Notes: generated by a model from the letters alone, not told the origin. Positions 22,706 to 33,921 are shown, numbered from the stretch's first letter. The stretch: DNA of 64,000 nt from Rhabditoides inermis (GCA_963966185.1 CAWZYM010000185.1:785462-849461); one strand, 5' to 3'. Numbers and translations are program-made.

Positions 22706-25700
22706 GATGAACTTTTCTGTTTACTGCAAAAAGGTCAAATGACCTTTCCATATAATTTTTCTAGTGTTCATCAAAAAGGTCAAATGAACTTTTTTTTTGC
22801 TGCAGAAGGTCAAATGACCTTTTCAATGATCGTTCGAGTTTTCATCAAAAAGGTCAAATGAATTTTTCTGTTTACTTCAAAAAGGTCGAATGACTATTTT
22901 AAATGATCTTTCTAGTTTTCATCAAAATAGCCAAATGAACTTTTCTGTTTGCTGCAAAAAGGTAAAATGACCTTTTCAAATGATCTCTCTAGTTTTCATC
23001 AAAATAGCCAAATGAACTTTTCTGTTTGCTGCAAAAAGGTAAAATGACCTTTTCAAATGATCTCTCTAGTTTTCATCAAAAAGGCCAAATGAACTTTTCT
23101 GTTTGCTGCAAAAAAGTCAATTGACCACTTTAAATGATCTTTCTGTTTATAAAAAGGTTTTTTTTCTTCAAATTTGCATGAAAATTTCAAGATGAACTTT
23201 TCTGTTTACTGCAAAAAGGTCAAATGACCTGTCCATATGATTTTTCTATTTATAAAAAGGTAATTTTTTCTAGTTTGCAAGAAAAATGGAAGATGCACTT
23301 TTCTGTTTGCTGCATAAAGGTCAAATGACCTTTTCGGTTATCTTTCTAGTTTTCATCAAAAAAAAAACCAAATGAACTTTTTTTGATTGCTGCAAAAGGT
23401 CAAATGACCTTTTCAAATGATCTCTCTAGTTTTCATCAAAAAAGGCCAAATGAACTTTTCTGTTTGCTGCAAAAAGGTCAAATGACCTTTTCGGTTATCT
23501 TTCCAGTTTTCATCAAAAAGGTCAAATGAATTTTTCTGTTTACTTAAAGGAACAGTGGCGACTTATTTCTGCCACAACCTGCCACAACTCCTCATTTCCA
23601 CACGAGCAAAACATTTGGCGGTGACCGGAATCGAACCCGCGGAGATCGGGTGCCACAACGCAGCGCACATGCACTGAGCCAAGAAACAAGTGACCGGGCG
23701 TTGTTTATTTGCGGTCATGTCTTCGACCCCAATTTTTGCAGTGAAGCGTTGGCGGGAAATTCAAATTTTGAGCTGCATTCTTGGCAGTGGCAGAATCGAA
23801 AATTACGCAGAATCGTCGTTCTTTCGCAAAAATTGCAAATGTGTTAGGATAATATGATTTTTAATAATACTCAGAGTCGAAAATAAGTCGCCACTGTTGC
23901 TTTAAAAAAAGGTCAAATGACTTTTTTAAATGTACTTTCTAGTTTTCATCAAAAAAACCAAATGAACTTATTTGATTGCGGCGAAAGGTCAAATGACCTT
24001 TTCAAATGATCTCTCTAGTTTTCATCAAAAAGGCCAAATGCACTTTTTTTTTGATTGCTGCAAAAGGTCAAATGACCTTTCCAATGATCTTTCGAGTTCT
24101 CATCAAAAAAAAAAGTCAAATGAACTTTTCTGTTTACTTCAAAAAGGTCAAAGGACTTTTTTAAATGATCTCTCTAGTTTTCATAAAAAAGGCCAAATGA
24201 ACTTTTCTGTTTGCTGCAAAAAGGTCAAATGACCTTTTCGGTTATCTTTCGAGTTTTCATCAAAAAAGGCCAAATGAACTTTTCTGTTTGCTGCAAAAAG
24301 GTCAAAGGACTTTTTTAAAATGTACTTTCTAGTTTTCATCAAAAAAGGCCAAATGAATTTTTCTGTTTGCTGCAAGAAGGTCAAATGACCTTTTCAAATG
24401 ATCTCTCTAGTTTTCATCAAAAAGGCCAAATGAACTTTTCTGTTTACTTCAAAAAGGTCGAATGACTTTTTTAAATGATCCTTCTAGTTTTCATCAAAAA
24501 AGCCAAATGAACTTTTCTGTTCGCTGCAAAAGGTCAAATGACCTTTTTTATGATCTCTCTAGTTTTCATCAAAAAAGGCCAAATGAACTTTTCTGTTTGC
24601 TGCAAAAAGGTCAAATGACCTTTCCAATGATCTTTCGAGTTTTCATCAAAAAAGGTCAAATGAACTTTTCTGTTTACTTCAAAAAGGTCAAAGGACTTTT
24701 TAAAATGACCTTTCTAGTTTTCATCAAAAAAGCCAAATGAACTTTTCTGTTCGCTGCAAAAGGTCAAATGACCTTTCCAATGATCTTTCTAGTTTTCATC
24801 AAAAAGGCCAAAGGAACTTTTCTGTTTACTTCAAAAAGGTCGAATGACTTTTTTAAATGATCTTTCTAGTTTTCATCAAAAAAGCCAAATGAACTTTTCT
24901 GTTTGCTGCAAACAGGTCAATTGACCACTTTAAATGATCTTTCTATTTATAAAAAGGTTTTTTTTCAAGTTTGCATAAAAATTGCAAGATGAACTTTTCT
25001 GTTTACTGCAAAAAGGTCAAATGACTTGTCTATATGATTTTTCTACTTATAAAAAGGTATTTTTTCTAGTTTGCAAGACAAATGCACTTTTCTGTTTGCT
25101 GCAAATAGGTCAAATGAACTTTTCGGTTATCTTTCTAGTTTTCATCAAAAAGGCCAAATGAACTTTTTCTGATTGCTGCGAAAGGTCAAATGACCTTTTT
25201 TTAATGATCTCTCTAGTTTTCATCAAAAAAGGCCAAATGAACTTTTCTGTTTGCTGCAAAAAGGTCAAATGACCTTTCCAATGATCTTTCGAGTTTTCAT
25301 CAAAAAAGGTCAAATGAACTTTTCTGTTTACTTCAAAAAGGTCAAAGGACTTTTTTAAATGATCTTTCTAGTTTTCATCAAAAAAGCCAAATGAACTTTT
25401 CTGTTCGCTGCAAAAAGGTCAAATGACCTTTTCAAATGATCTCTCTAGTTTTCATCAAAAAGGCCAAATGAACTTTTCTGTTTGCTGCAAAAAGGTCAAT
25501 TGACCACTTTAAATGATGTTTCTATTTATGAAAAGGTTTTTTTTTCAAGTTCGCATGAAAATTGCAAGATGAATTTTTCTGTTTGCTGCAAAAAGGTCAA
25601 TTGACCTTTTCGGTTATCTTTCGAGTTTTCATCAAAAAGGTCAAATAATTTTTTCTGTTTACTTTAAAAAGGTCAAATGACTTTTTCAAATGATCTTTCT

Positions 25701-28118
25701 AGTTTTCATCAAAAAGGCCAAATGAACTTTTCTGTTTGCTGCAAAAAGGTCAAATGACCTTTTCAAATGATCTTTCTAGTTTTCATCAAAAAGTCCAAAT
25801 GAACTTTTTTTTATTGCTGCAAAAGGTCAAATGACCTTTTCGGTTATCTTTCGAGTTTTCATCAAAAAGGTCAAATGAATTTTTCTGTGTATTTCAAAAA
25901 GGTCAAATGACTTTTTTAAATGATCTTTCTAGTTTTCATCAAAAAATGCCAGATGAACTTTTCTGTTTGCTGAAAAAGGTCAAATGACTTTTTTAAATGA
26001 TCTTTCTAGTTTTCATCAAAAGTCCAAATGAACTTTTTTTTATTGCTGCAAAAGGTCAAATGACCTTTTCGGTTATCTTTCGAGTTTTCATCAAAAAGGT
26101 CAAATGAATTTTTCTGTTTACTTCAAAAGGGTCAAATGACTTTTTCAAATTATCTTTCTAGTTTTCATCAAAAAGGCCAAATGAACTTTCCTGTTTACTG
26201 CAAAAAGGTCAAATGAACTTCCATATGAATTTTCTATTTAAAAAAGGTATTTTTTTCTAGTTTGCCAGATGAACTTTTCTGTTTGCTGCAAAAGGTCAAA
26301 TGACCTTTTCGGTTATCTTTCTAATTTTTTATCAAAAAGGCCAAATGAACTTTTTTTGATTGCTGCAAAAGGTCAAATGACCTTTCCATATGATTTTTCT
26401 AGTGTTCATAAAAAAGGTCAAATGAACTTTTCTGTTTGCTGCAAAAAGGTCAAATGACTTTTTTAAAATGATCTTTCTAGTTTTCATCAAAAAGGCCAAA
26501 TGAACTTTCTATGTTTACTGCGAAAAGGTCAATTGACCACTTCAAATGATCTTTCTAGTTATAAAAAAGTAATTTTTTTTCTAGTTTGCTTTCTAGTTTG
26601 CTGAAAATTGACAGATGAACTTTTCTGTTTACTGCCAAAAGGTCAATTGATCATTTAGAAAAATCGTTCTAGTTTTCTTTACAAAGACCAATTGAAATTT
26701 TCTGTTTACTGCAAAAAGGTAAAATGACCTTTCCATATAATTTTTCTAGTGTTCATCAAAAAGGTCAAATGAACTTTTCTGTTGATTTCAAAAAGGTCAA
26801 ATGACTTTTTTCAAAATGATCTCTCTAGTTTTCATAAAACAAGGCCAAATGAACTTTTCTGTTTGCTGCAAAAAGGTCAAATGACCTTTTCGGTTATCTT
26901 TCGAGCTTTCATCAAAAAAGGCCAAATGAACTTTTCTGTTTGCTGCAAAAAGGTCAAATGACTTTTTTAAAATGATCTTTCTAGTTTTCATCTAAAAGGC
27001 CAAATGAACTTTTTTTTATTGCTGCAAAAGGTCAAATGACCTTTTCGGTTATCTTTCGAGTTTTCATTAAAAAGTTCAAATGAATTTTTCTGTTTACTTC
27101 AAAAGGGTCAAATGACTTTTTTAAATGATCTTTCTAGTTTTCATCAAAAATGCCAAATGAACTTTTCTGTTTACTGCAAAAAGGTCAAATGACCTTCCAT
27201 ATGAATTTTCTATTTAAAAAAAAGGTATTTTTCTCTAGTTTGCCAGATGAACTTTTCTGTTTGCTGCAAAAGGTCAAATGACCTTTTCGGTTATCTTTCT
27301 AGTTTTTATCAAAAAGGCCAAATGAACTTTTTTTGATTGCTGCAAAAGGTCAAATGACCTTTCCATATGATTTTTCTAGTGTTCATAAAAAAGGTCAAAT
27401 GAACTTTTCTGTTTGCTGCAAAAAGGTCAAATGACTTTTTTAAATGATCTTTCTAGTTTTCATCAAAAAGGCCAAATGAACTTTCTATGTTTACTGCAAA
27501 AAGGTCAAATGACCTTTCCAATGATCTTTCTAGTTTTCATCAAAAAGGCCAAAGGAACTTTTCTGTTTACTTCAAAAAGGTCGAATGACTTTTTTAAATG
27601 ATCTTTCTAGTTTTCATCAAAAAAGCCAAATGAACTTTTCTGTTCGCTGCAAAAAGGTCAAATGACCTTTTCAAATGATCTCTCTAGTTTTCATCAAAAA
27701 GGCCAAATGAACTTTTCTGTTTGCTGCAAACAGGTCAATTGACCACTTTAAATGATCTTTCTATTTATAAAAAGGTTTTTTTTCAAGTTTGCATAAAAAT
27801 TGCAAGATGAACTTTTCTGTTTACTGCAAAAAGGTCAAATGGTAATTTTTTCTAGTTTGCAAGACAAATGCACTTTTCTGTTTGCTGCAAATAGGTCAAA
27901 TGAACTTTTCGGTTATCTTTCTAGTTTTCATCAAAAAGGCCAAATGAACTTTTTCTGATTGCTGCGAAAGGTCAATTGACCTTTTTTATGATCTCTCTAG
28001 TTTTCATCAAAAAAGGCCAAATGAACTTTTCTGTTTGCTGCAAAAAGGTCAAATGACCTTTCCAATGATCTTTCGAGTTTTCATCAAAAAAGGTCAAATG
28101 AACTTTTCTGTTTACTGT
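22706..28118. repeat. Satellite array of about 76-bp monomers with AGGTCA palindromes, unit 1
   Basis: About 70 imperfect monomers of roughly 76 bp. A typical monomer reads TTTTCATCAAAAAGGCCAAA, then TGAACTTTTCTGTTTGCTGC, then the palindrome AAAGGTCAAATGACCTTT and a TGATCTTTCTAG segment. Each monomer holds two related AAAGGnCAAATGAnCTTT blocks, so it looks like a diverged dimer. The palindrome has two AGGTCA half-sites as an inverted repeat with 2-base spacing, the motif class bound by nuclear receptors. Short open frames along it (FLMKTR, LFAANRKVHL) are repeat translations. The array is interrupted at 23544-23905 by an inverted-repeat element. Confidence 0.92.
23544..23905. mobile_element. 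Non-autonomous DNA element with 25-bp terminal inverted repeats, unit 1
   Basis: The ends TTAAAGGAACAGTGGCGACT and its complement match at 24 of 25 positions, and both termini are TTAA, the target used by piggyBac-type elements. The 362-bp interior has no transposase. It includes a minus-strand tRNA-like stretch (about 23616-23682) with box B GGTTCGATTCC and TCACCGCCA end. It splits the satellite. Confidence 0.75.
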
Positions 28119-28686
28119 TTACAAGCACAGGTGAACTAAAACGAAAAGATTATTTGTGATCGGATAAATGATAGAAATCAAATAGGGAGAGAGGTAAGGA
28201 GGCGCAGAAAAGTGACGAACGGCAGGCGAGAGGCAGGAAAAAAAGAAACACCCACCGACGAACGAAAACAAAGAAGAAATGACATCGTCGAGAAACCAAT
28301 GATCGCGTCCATCGCGTTGATGTGAAATTCGGGATGAAACTGAATTGAATCCTGTAAATTATGCAGTTGGCGGGTCTGCAATGAGGGAATGATCCACGAT
28401 CGACCGAGCGAGCTACTCAAGTCAAGGAATTGTCACCCTTCGACAATACGACAGGCATTATGCCCAACATAGCCAACATTTTATTTAAGACATCAAGACT
28501 GTTATTTCTGCTATATGAGGTAAAATTTTTCACAATTAACACAAACGCCTATCGAATAAAAAGGAGTAAGATACAGCGAAAAGTGGAAAAAAGAAAAGTG
28601 TGGGATATTTGATTGTAAGTTGTAAGTGTTAAGTTGTAAGTAGTCCTAACGAGTGAGCAGCGACGAAGCGATGAGAGCGGTTGATA
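28119..28686. other. Unit segment between satellite and SPK-like gene
   Basis: This region is conserved in all four full units. In unit 2 its homologue lies directly upstream (5') of the ATP synthase epsilon gene, so here it may be a relict promoter. A minus-strand frame at 28178-28420 (MDAIIGFS.. MSFLLCF) has no recognised family. Confidence 0.35.
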
Positions 28687-30071
28687 TCACGTGTTGCGAC
28701 GGAGTCGAAGGCGGTTGATCTCGGCTTCCTGAACGAAGACTACGTTCAACCAGTAATCAGACAACTCACCAGCTGAGCATTCCTTTCGTAGACGCGCGAG
28801 AGCTCCTGCATCAAAGACTTCGCCACCAGACAGTCGCCAGAACACTCTAAAACAGAAAATACAGTAACCTGGGAGTACTGTAGCTCTATTTTTTTCATTT
28901 AATCGCACCATTCGATCCAGGCACCTCCGCATGCCTCTCAACTAGCGCCCGGTCCACCTTGGTTCCTGAAACGAAAGTACAGTAACCTAGGAGTACTGTA
29001 GCTATATTTTCTATTTAATCGCACCATTCGTCTTTGACGACCCATGCACCTCAACGTGCCTCTCAACTAGCTCCCGGTTCACCTTGGTTCCTGAAACGAA
29101 AGTACAGTAACCTAGGAGTACTGTAGCTCTATTTTCTATTTAATCGCACCATTCGTCTTTGACGACGCAGGCACCACTGCTTGCTTCTGAAGCAGCGCCC
29201 TGTTCACCTTGGTTCCTGAAACGAAAGTACAGTAACCTAGGAGTACTGTAGCTATATTTTCTATTTAATCGCACCATTCGTCTTTGACGACCCAGGCACC
29301 TCCACGTGCCTCTCAACTAGCTCCCGGTTCACCTTGGTTCCTGAAACGAAAGTACAGTAACCTAGGAATACTGTAGCTCTATTTTCTATTTAATCGCACC
29401 ATTCGTCTTTGACGACCCAGGCACGACCGCCTGCTTCTGAAGGAGCTCCCGGTTCACCTTGGTTTCTGAAACGAAAGTACAGTAACCTGGAAGTACTGTA
29501 GCTCTATTTTCTGTTTGTTCGCACTTCTGGCTTCGACGGCGAAATCGTATCCGCAGGGCGACCACGACACGAGCTGTCCCTGCACGGACATTCTAGCTAT
29601 TTTTCTGAAGTTCCTGCAACATTGACGGTGGCCATGCGATCGCGAACATCATCACCACTCACACGCTCACTTCAGTTTTAGTGATGACGACTCCATTTAG
29701 CTGCATGGCGCGAAGCAGATAGTCGGCGTCAATGCAGCCCTTGTACTGCTTGTAGATCTCGCAGCTGTCCATGCGTTTCCCCCTGAAACAGAAGGGTCAT
29801 GCGCAAAAAGACGGGTCAATTTTCATGTACATACGCACCATCGTCGCAGACTGGAGACGGATGGTAGCGCCGTCTCTTCGGGGAAGGTGGCGCGCAGCTC
29901 GTCCAACACCGTATCCCACGCTCGCTCCGACTGGTGAGCGAACGCCTTGTCGCTCTTGAATATCAGACTGAACAACACTGTTAGGAAGAAACGGGGCCGT
30001 TGTGCGTACCTGATTATGGAAGTGAACACGGCTTTCTCGAGAGCGGCGCCCACAGCAGGCGGCGGTGGCAT
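28687..30071 (-). CDS. SPK-like domain protein with tandem 22-residue exon repeats and coiled-coil end, unit 1 copy
   Basis: Eleven exons close in phase: 30010-30071, 29839-29967, 29663-29782, 29525-29613, 29400-29465, 29275-29340, 29150-29215, 29025-29090, 28909-28965, 28770-28846, 28687-28728 (279 aa). Residues 1-115 (FTSIISLIFKSDKAFAHQ, AWDTVLDELRATFPEE, SVSSLRRWGKRM, CIDADYLLRAMQLNGVVI) resemble the nematode SPK domain, with a SANT/MADF-like alternative; this is a weak match made by eye. Residues 134-240 are four 66-bp exons plus a 57-bp one, all phase 1-1, coding (G/E)TKVNREL(V/L).. with alternating LLQKQ and LVERH types. The end (LMQELSRVYERNAQLEAE) is predicted coiled coil. The ATG at 30071 follows an in-frame stretch reaching an ATG at 30128, so the start is uncertain. 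The role is unknown. Confidence 0.65.
28905..29520 (-). repeat. Tandem repeat of exon plus intron, about 125-bp period, unit 1
   Basis: Five copies of a block comprising a 66-bp (once 57-bp) exon, a GTGCGATT donor, a 57-62-bp intron containing CTACAGTACTCCTAGGTTACTG, and a TTTCAG acceptor. Because each exon starts and ends in phase 1, gain or loss of blocks keeps the frame. Unit 2 has two copies; units 3 and 4 have five. Confidence 0.85.
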
Positions 30072-30309
30072 CTTGACCGCACAGACGATTCGAAGCAGAT
30101 GGAATGACACAATCATTTCTTGAGTCACAGATTGATCATCATCACTCGACCCTCATGCCAATCAGATGCTAATCGACTTTAAAAATTCCAATGGACAAAT
30201 GGATGAGGATCTAATAATTTACATACTGGATGTCTACACTTCATTGCCTTTTTCGCCGTACATGATCTCTTCACAGATAAAGCATTTCGTATCGATTCAC
30301 TTTAACAAA

Positions 30310-30521
30310 TCGCTTCACCAACCACAACGGCGTTTATTGCAATCAATGTAAGGTGAGTTAATTTCGACGTAGTAATCGTTAACAATGTGTGTAAGTGATA
30401 AGCTGTCCCTGTGCCCTCGTCTATTTATAGGACGTGATGTGGATGCGGCCAGTGGTCGGCAGGTCGAGGCACTTGACAGGAAGGCGCATCCCCGCCTCCG
30501 AGACACGCAGTTCAAACGGCA
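30310..30521 (-). pseudogene. Inverted fragment of the RING gene 3' end, unit 1
   Basis: On the minus strand this repeats the end of RING exon 5 (PFELRVSEAGMRLPVKCLD) and its 3' flank; the last sense codon before the stop is changed (TSYK versus TSYD). It gives each unit an internal inverted repeat with its own RING 3' segment. Confidence 0.8.
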
Positions 30522-30622
30522 TCGGGGGCGCGGGTGCGGTCACTCTACTGCGGTCTGTCTCTCACGGCAGCAGCATCTATCCACTCAAATATTACGGTAA
30601 CGATGATTAAATTTTGTAATAT

Positions 30623-30625
<3 letters not shown>

Positions 30626-30658
<33 letters not shown>
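30626..30658. repeat. TA microsatellite, unit 1 (second)
   Basis: Short TA tract beside the LINE. Equivalent tracts are at 35486-35554, 47231-47262 (interrupted) and 58943-58976. Confidence 0.9.
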
Positions 30659-30661
<3 letters not shown>

Positions 30662-30785
30662 TATGAATAAACTATAGGGAAAGTGCAATCTCATCACCCG
30701 AAACGAGGTAAAAGTGAGTAAGAAAAACGGTCTATATGTGCCGTTTGTCACCACTTCTGAATAAGAGTTGCCCCAGCTTCATATT

Positions 30786-31540
30786 TTAGAGATTAGTGGG
30801 GTCTTGTATTTTGAGTGAACTAAAAATAGTGTCGTTTTTACTATGGAAATTTATATGATTATTTAAGCTCTTTCTGAATTGGTGTTTATCGGGAATATTT
30901 ACAACGGTTTGAGGAAGCAAGTTCCAAGTGTTAACAACCGAATGAATTATAAAAGATTGTTGAATTGTGTTTTTGGCGTTACTGTAAAGTTTATACCCAT
31001 TGGAACGGTTCCTAGATGATCTTGACTTGGAATCAATGACATCAAAAGGGTTTTCTGACTTGATATATCCATACATATAGCTATGTACTAGGGTAAGCTT
31101 GCTTTTTATTCTACGCATATATAGTTTCGAGTTGGAGAGACTCGAGACGGTTCGCGTAGCTCATTTTCGGAAATATTGCCTTTGTGAACTTTCGTTGTGT
31201 CTTTTCCAATGCATTCGTAAAAGTTTTGTTCATTAGACACAACACTTCACTGCCGTATTCGAGAATCGGTCTGATTTTGTAAATGAAGAAATTTCTGTAT
31301 AAATCTTTCGAATAGGAGAAAGTCCGCGGAACAAGTATAGCAAGGGCAGATGCTTTTCGTACTTGTTTTGAAATATGACTGTCGGGACTGAGGTCAAAAT
31401 TGAGTTGAATACCTAGATCGCGTATATTACGCACCGAACGTAAAGGTTGACCCTCACATGTGTATGAATACATAGGATTATTCTTGCCAAAATGCATACA
31501 CTCACATTTAGAAACTGACAGTTTCCTTTGTCTGTCAATA
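30786..31540 (-). mobile_element. 5'-truncated CR1-like non-LTR retrotransposon, unit 1
   Basis: The minus strand codes the C-terminal part of a CR1/jockey-type reverse transcriptase: KCECMHFGKNN, NIRDLGIQLN, IYKIRPILEYGSE, RLESLQLETIYA, then VVNTWNLLPQTVV. The catalytic palm is absent. A one-base shift at about 31111-31118 breaks the frame between IYA and RRIKSK in every unit, so it was already dead before duplication. Confidence 0.88.
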
Positions 31541-31694
31541 AAATAGAGCTACAGTACTCTCAGGTTACTGTATTTTCTGTTTTAGAGTGTTCTGGCGACT
31601 GTCTGGTGGCAAAGTCTCTGATGCAGGAGCTCTCGCGTGTCTACGGGAGGAATGCTCAGCTAGTGAGTTGTCTGATTTCTGGTTGAACGTAGTC
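31541..31694 (+). pseudogene. Inverted copy of the SPK-like gene's penultimate exon and flanks, unit 1
   Basis: Plus-strand match to the complement of 28735-28893, including TTTTAG acceptor and GTGAGT donor (ECSGDCLVAKSLMQELS). It ends exactly where the truncated RING copy begins, so the unit-to-unit junction is an inverted exon fused to RING exon 3. No reading phase joins the two into a chimeric protein. Confidence 0.8.
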
Positions 31695-31700
31695 AAACGG

Positions 31701-32305
31701 CGTGTTGCGATGGTCCGTGCGGTGCCCTCGTCTTTCGCTCCCTTCTCTCCAACCAGGCGTGCGGACACCGTGTCTGCGCCAACTGCACTGCCGGAACAGG
31801 TATGGGGTAGAGTATTGATTGATTATCGATTGATTTGAGGCACGTGTCCGTCTCGTGCGTGCTACAAGGAAGAAGAGATGATGAGCACCCAGTCTGCTTG
31901 CTCTCAGAGGGAGGAGGAGCAGTTGGTGGAGCAGCCGATGGAGCAGTGTCACCAGGAAGTGGAGACGATGACGTTCACCTCTTACATGTCGTCGTTCGCG
32001 ACGCTCGCCCCGGAGACGTACCGCCTCACCTTCCAGCACAACGGACAGCAACTCGTCAAGTGCTTCGACGGAAACACGGTGTTCGGTGGGTACTGTAGAA
32101 TACAGTAATCCTTTACCGTATCCCAGACGACCTGGTGGACTCTGTGTGTGCGGCTCTGGGCATCGGTGCAATGGTGCCGATCGATCTGCAGTTTGACTCT
32201 CGAGTGCCGTTTGAACTGCGTGTCTCGGAGGCGGGGATGCGCCTTCCAGTCAAGTGCCTCGACCTGCCGACCACTGGCCGCATCCACATCACGTCCTATG
32301 ATTAG
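31701..32305 (+). pseudogene. 5'-truncated RING gene copy, unit 2
   Basis: Exons 3 (partial, to 31799), 4 (31840-32085) and 5 (32127-32305) are retained with splice sites and frame. Exons 1 and 2 and the start of exon 3 are missing. Exon 4 has a 9-bp in-frame deletion (MEQSEQRHQ becomes MEQCHQ) shared by all later copies, so those copies derive from one another rather than each from the parent gene. Confidence 0.75.
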
Positions 32306-32582
32306 ACGAGGGCAGAGGGACAGCTTACCACTTACACACATTGTTAACGATTACTACGTCGAAATTAACTCACCTTACATTGATTGGAATAAACGCCGTT
32401 GTGGTTGGTGAAGCGAAATGCGGATGGAAGTTGACATTTGAGTCTTCAACAGAGTTTATCAAATTTCTTTCAGCGAGTATATACAACAAAATATATCAAT
32501 GAAAAAAGAATCGAAATGCAGCGGAAAAAGACAGTGTGTCAATAAGGGACTACACAGGAAACAGGGACCGGTGAAGAGTTCT

Positions 32583-32798
32583 TCAGGAGAAGGGGCTGCA
32601 GAAGATGAAGAAGACGCGAATGCGCTTGTCGAGCTCTGTCAGATCCTTGTCGTCGGAGAGAGCAGAGAGAGCAGAAGGAGCAGTCGGAGGAGCAGGAGAA
32701 GTGACGATGGCAGCACGGTAGATCCAGGTGTCCTGCAGGTTCTCGGCACCCGAAGCGCGCAGATAGGAAGCGAAGCTGGAGAAGAGGAGAGCCGACAT
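32583..32798 (-). CDS. Conserved 71-aa protein, unit 2 copy
   Basis: Identical in conceptual translation to the unit 1 copy. This copy lies downstream of the intact ATP synthase epsilon gene on the same strand, which may be the original context. Confidence 0.5.
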   Translation of the reverse strand: MSALLFSSFASYLRASGAENLQDTWIYRAAIVTSPAPPTAPSALSALSDDKDLTELDKRIRVFFIFCSPFS

Positions 32799-33078
32799 GG
32801 TCTGTGCCTCCCTTCTTGTGGACGCTCTTCTGTATGATGGATGCAGAACGGTTCCGCCCCTCTCATCCGGGGGCTATTCCCGGCTCCCGCGCAGTAATAG
32901 ACTAATAGAGTGCAATCACGAGTCTCTCTTCATTGCCATTGGCTAGGCGGTGTGCCACACCAATAAACGCCGCCGGGTACGGGAGGTACTCTTGTCAGCG
33001 AAAGTGTTGGGGAAAACATAAACCACTTGTCCATGACATAGAACAGCTTTATCGAAAGAACCTGATACAACTCTCTGT

Positions 33079-33342
33079 CTACTTGCGGATGATCGGCTTT
33101 CCGGCGTCCCACTTGGTGATTCTGATGGTGGCTGGGAGACGCTTCTCCGCCGCGGTCTTGGCGCCGCCCTGCAGACACTGACGAGTCACCTGGGGTACGG
33201 TAGGTTAGGTATACGGTATGGTGAGATATACTGTAGGGTAGACGGCGGAGTAAGGTATACGGTAGACTACAGTAGTCCGTACCTGTGCGGCGATCTGGGA
33301 GTAGCGGACGTAGTTGAGTCCAGCGGCACGCCAAGCGGTCAT
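33079..33342 (-). CDS. ATP5F1E: ATP synthase F1 epsilon subunit, mitochondrial
   Basis: Two exons, 33283-33342 and 33079-33189, code 56 aa. The start MTAWRAAGLNYVRYSQIAA is the hallmark of the eukaryotic epsilon subunit, and the second exon gives VTRQCLQGGAKTAAEKR and a lysine-rich end. The length fits the family (about 50-60 aa). The protein sits in the F1 central stalk. The 93-bp intron has GT..AG ends and CTACAGTA/GGTATAC repeats. It is found only in unit 2; in the other units the corresponding place is occupied by the hairpin-TA-satellite block. Confidence 0.93.
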
Positions 33343-33921
33343 TGTAGAGAGACTGAAGAAAGCACAGATGAACTAAAACTAAAAGATTATATGTGATCGG
33401 ATAAATGATAGAAATCAAATAGGAAGAGAGGTCAGGAGGCGCAAAAAGTGACGAACGGCAGGCGAGAGGCAGGAAAAAAGAAACATCCACCGACGAACGA
33501 AAACAAAGAAGAAATGACATCGCCGAGAAACCAATGATCGCGTCCATCGCGTTGATGTGAAATTCGGGATGAAACTGAATTGAATCCTGTAAATTATGCA
33601 GTTGGCGGGTCTGCAATGAGGGAATGATCCACGATCGACCGAGCGAGCTACTCAAGTCAAGGAATTGTCACCCTTCGACAATACGACAGGCATTATGCCC
33701 AACATAGCCAACATTTTATTTAAGACATCAAGACTGTCATGTCTGCTATATGAGGTAAAATTTTTCACAATTAACACAAACGCCTATCGAATAAAAAGGA
33801 GTAAGATACAGCGAAAAGTGGAAAAAAGAAAAGTGTGGGATATTTGATTGTAAGTTGTAAGTGTTAAGTTGTAAGCAGTCCTAACGAGTGAGCAGCGACG
33901 AAGCGATGAGAGCGGTTGATA

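Larger units (their letters stand above)
19968..31700. repeat. Segmental duplication unit 1 (11.7 kb)
   Basis: First of five head-to-tail units. Its left end overlaps the complete RING gene, so it contains the donor copy of that segment. The downstream copies begin at the same internal point of RING exon 3 (CGTG(C/T)TGCGATGG), joined to an inverted exon fragment of the SPK-like gene. Confidence 0.9.

Noticed and set aside
24181..24740. Short open frames within the satellite repeating FLMKTRKI and LFAANRKVHLAFF
   Set aside because: They are in-frame readings of the monomer, occur on both strands and stop irregularly; nothing suggests a gene.
22706..28118. CRISPR-like array
   Set aside because: Monomers are contiguous, vary throughout and have no unique spacers, and the sequence is eukaryotic; this is a satellite.
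30786..31540. Active LINE reverse transcriptase
   Set aside because: Only the C-terminal part is present, the catalytic palm is missing, and a frame break is shared by all copies.
31541..32305. Chimeric gene joining the inverted SPK-gene exon to the truncated RING copy
   Set aside because: All three phases were tried: none connects the exon to the RING frame without a stop or shift, and no start codon context is evident.
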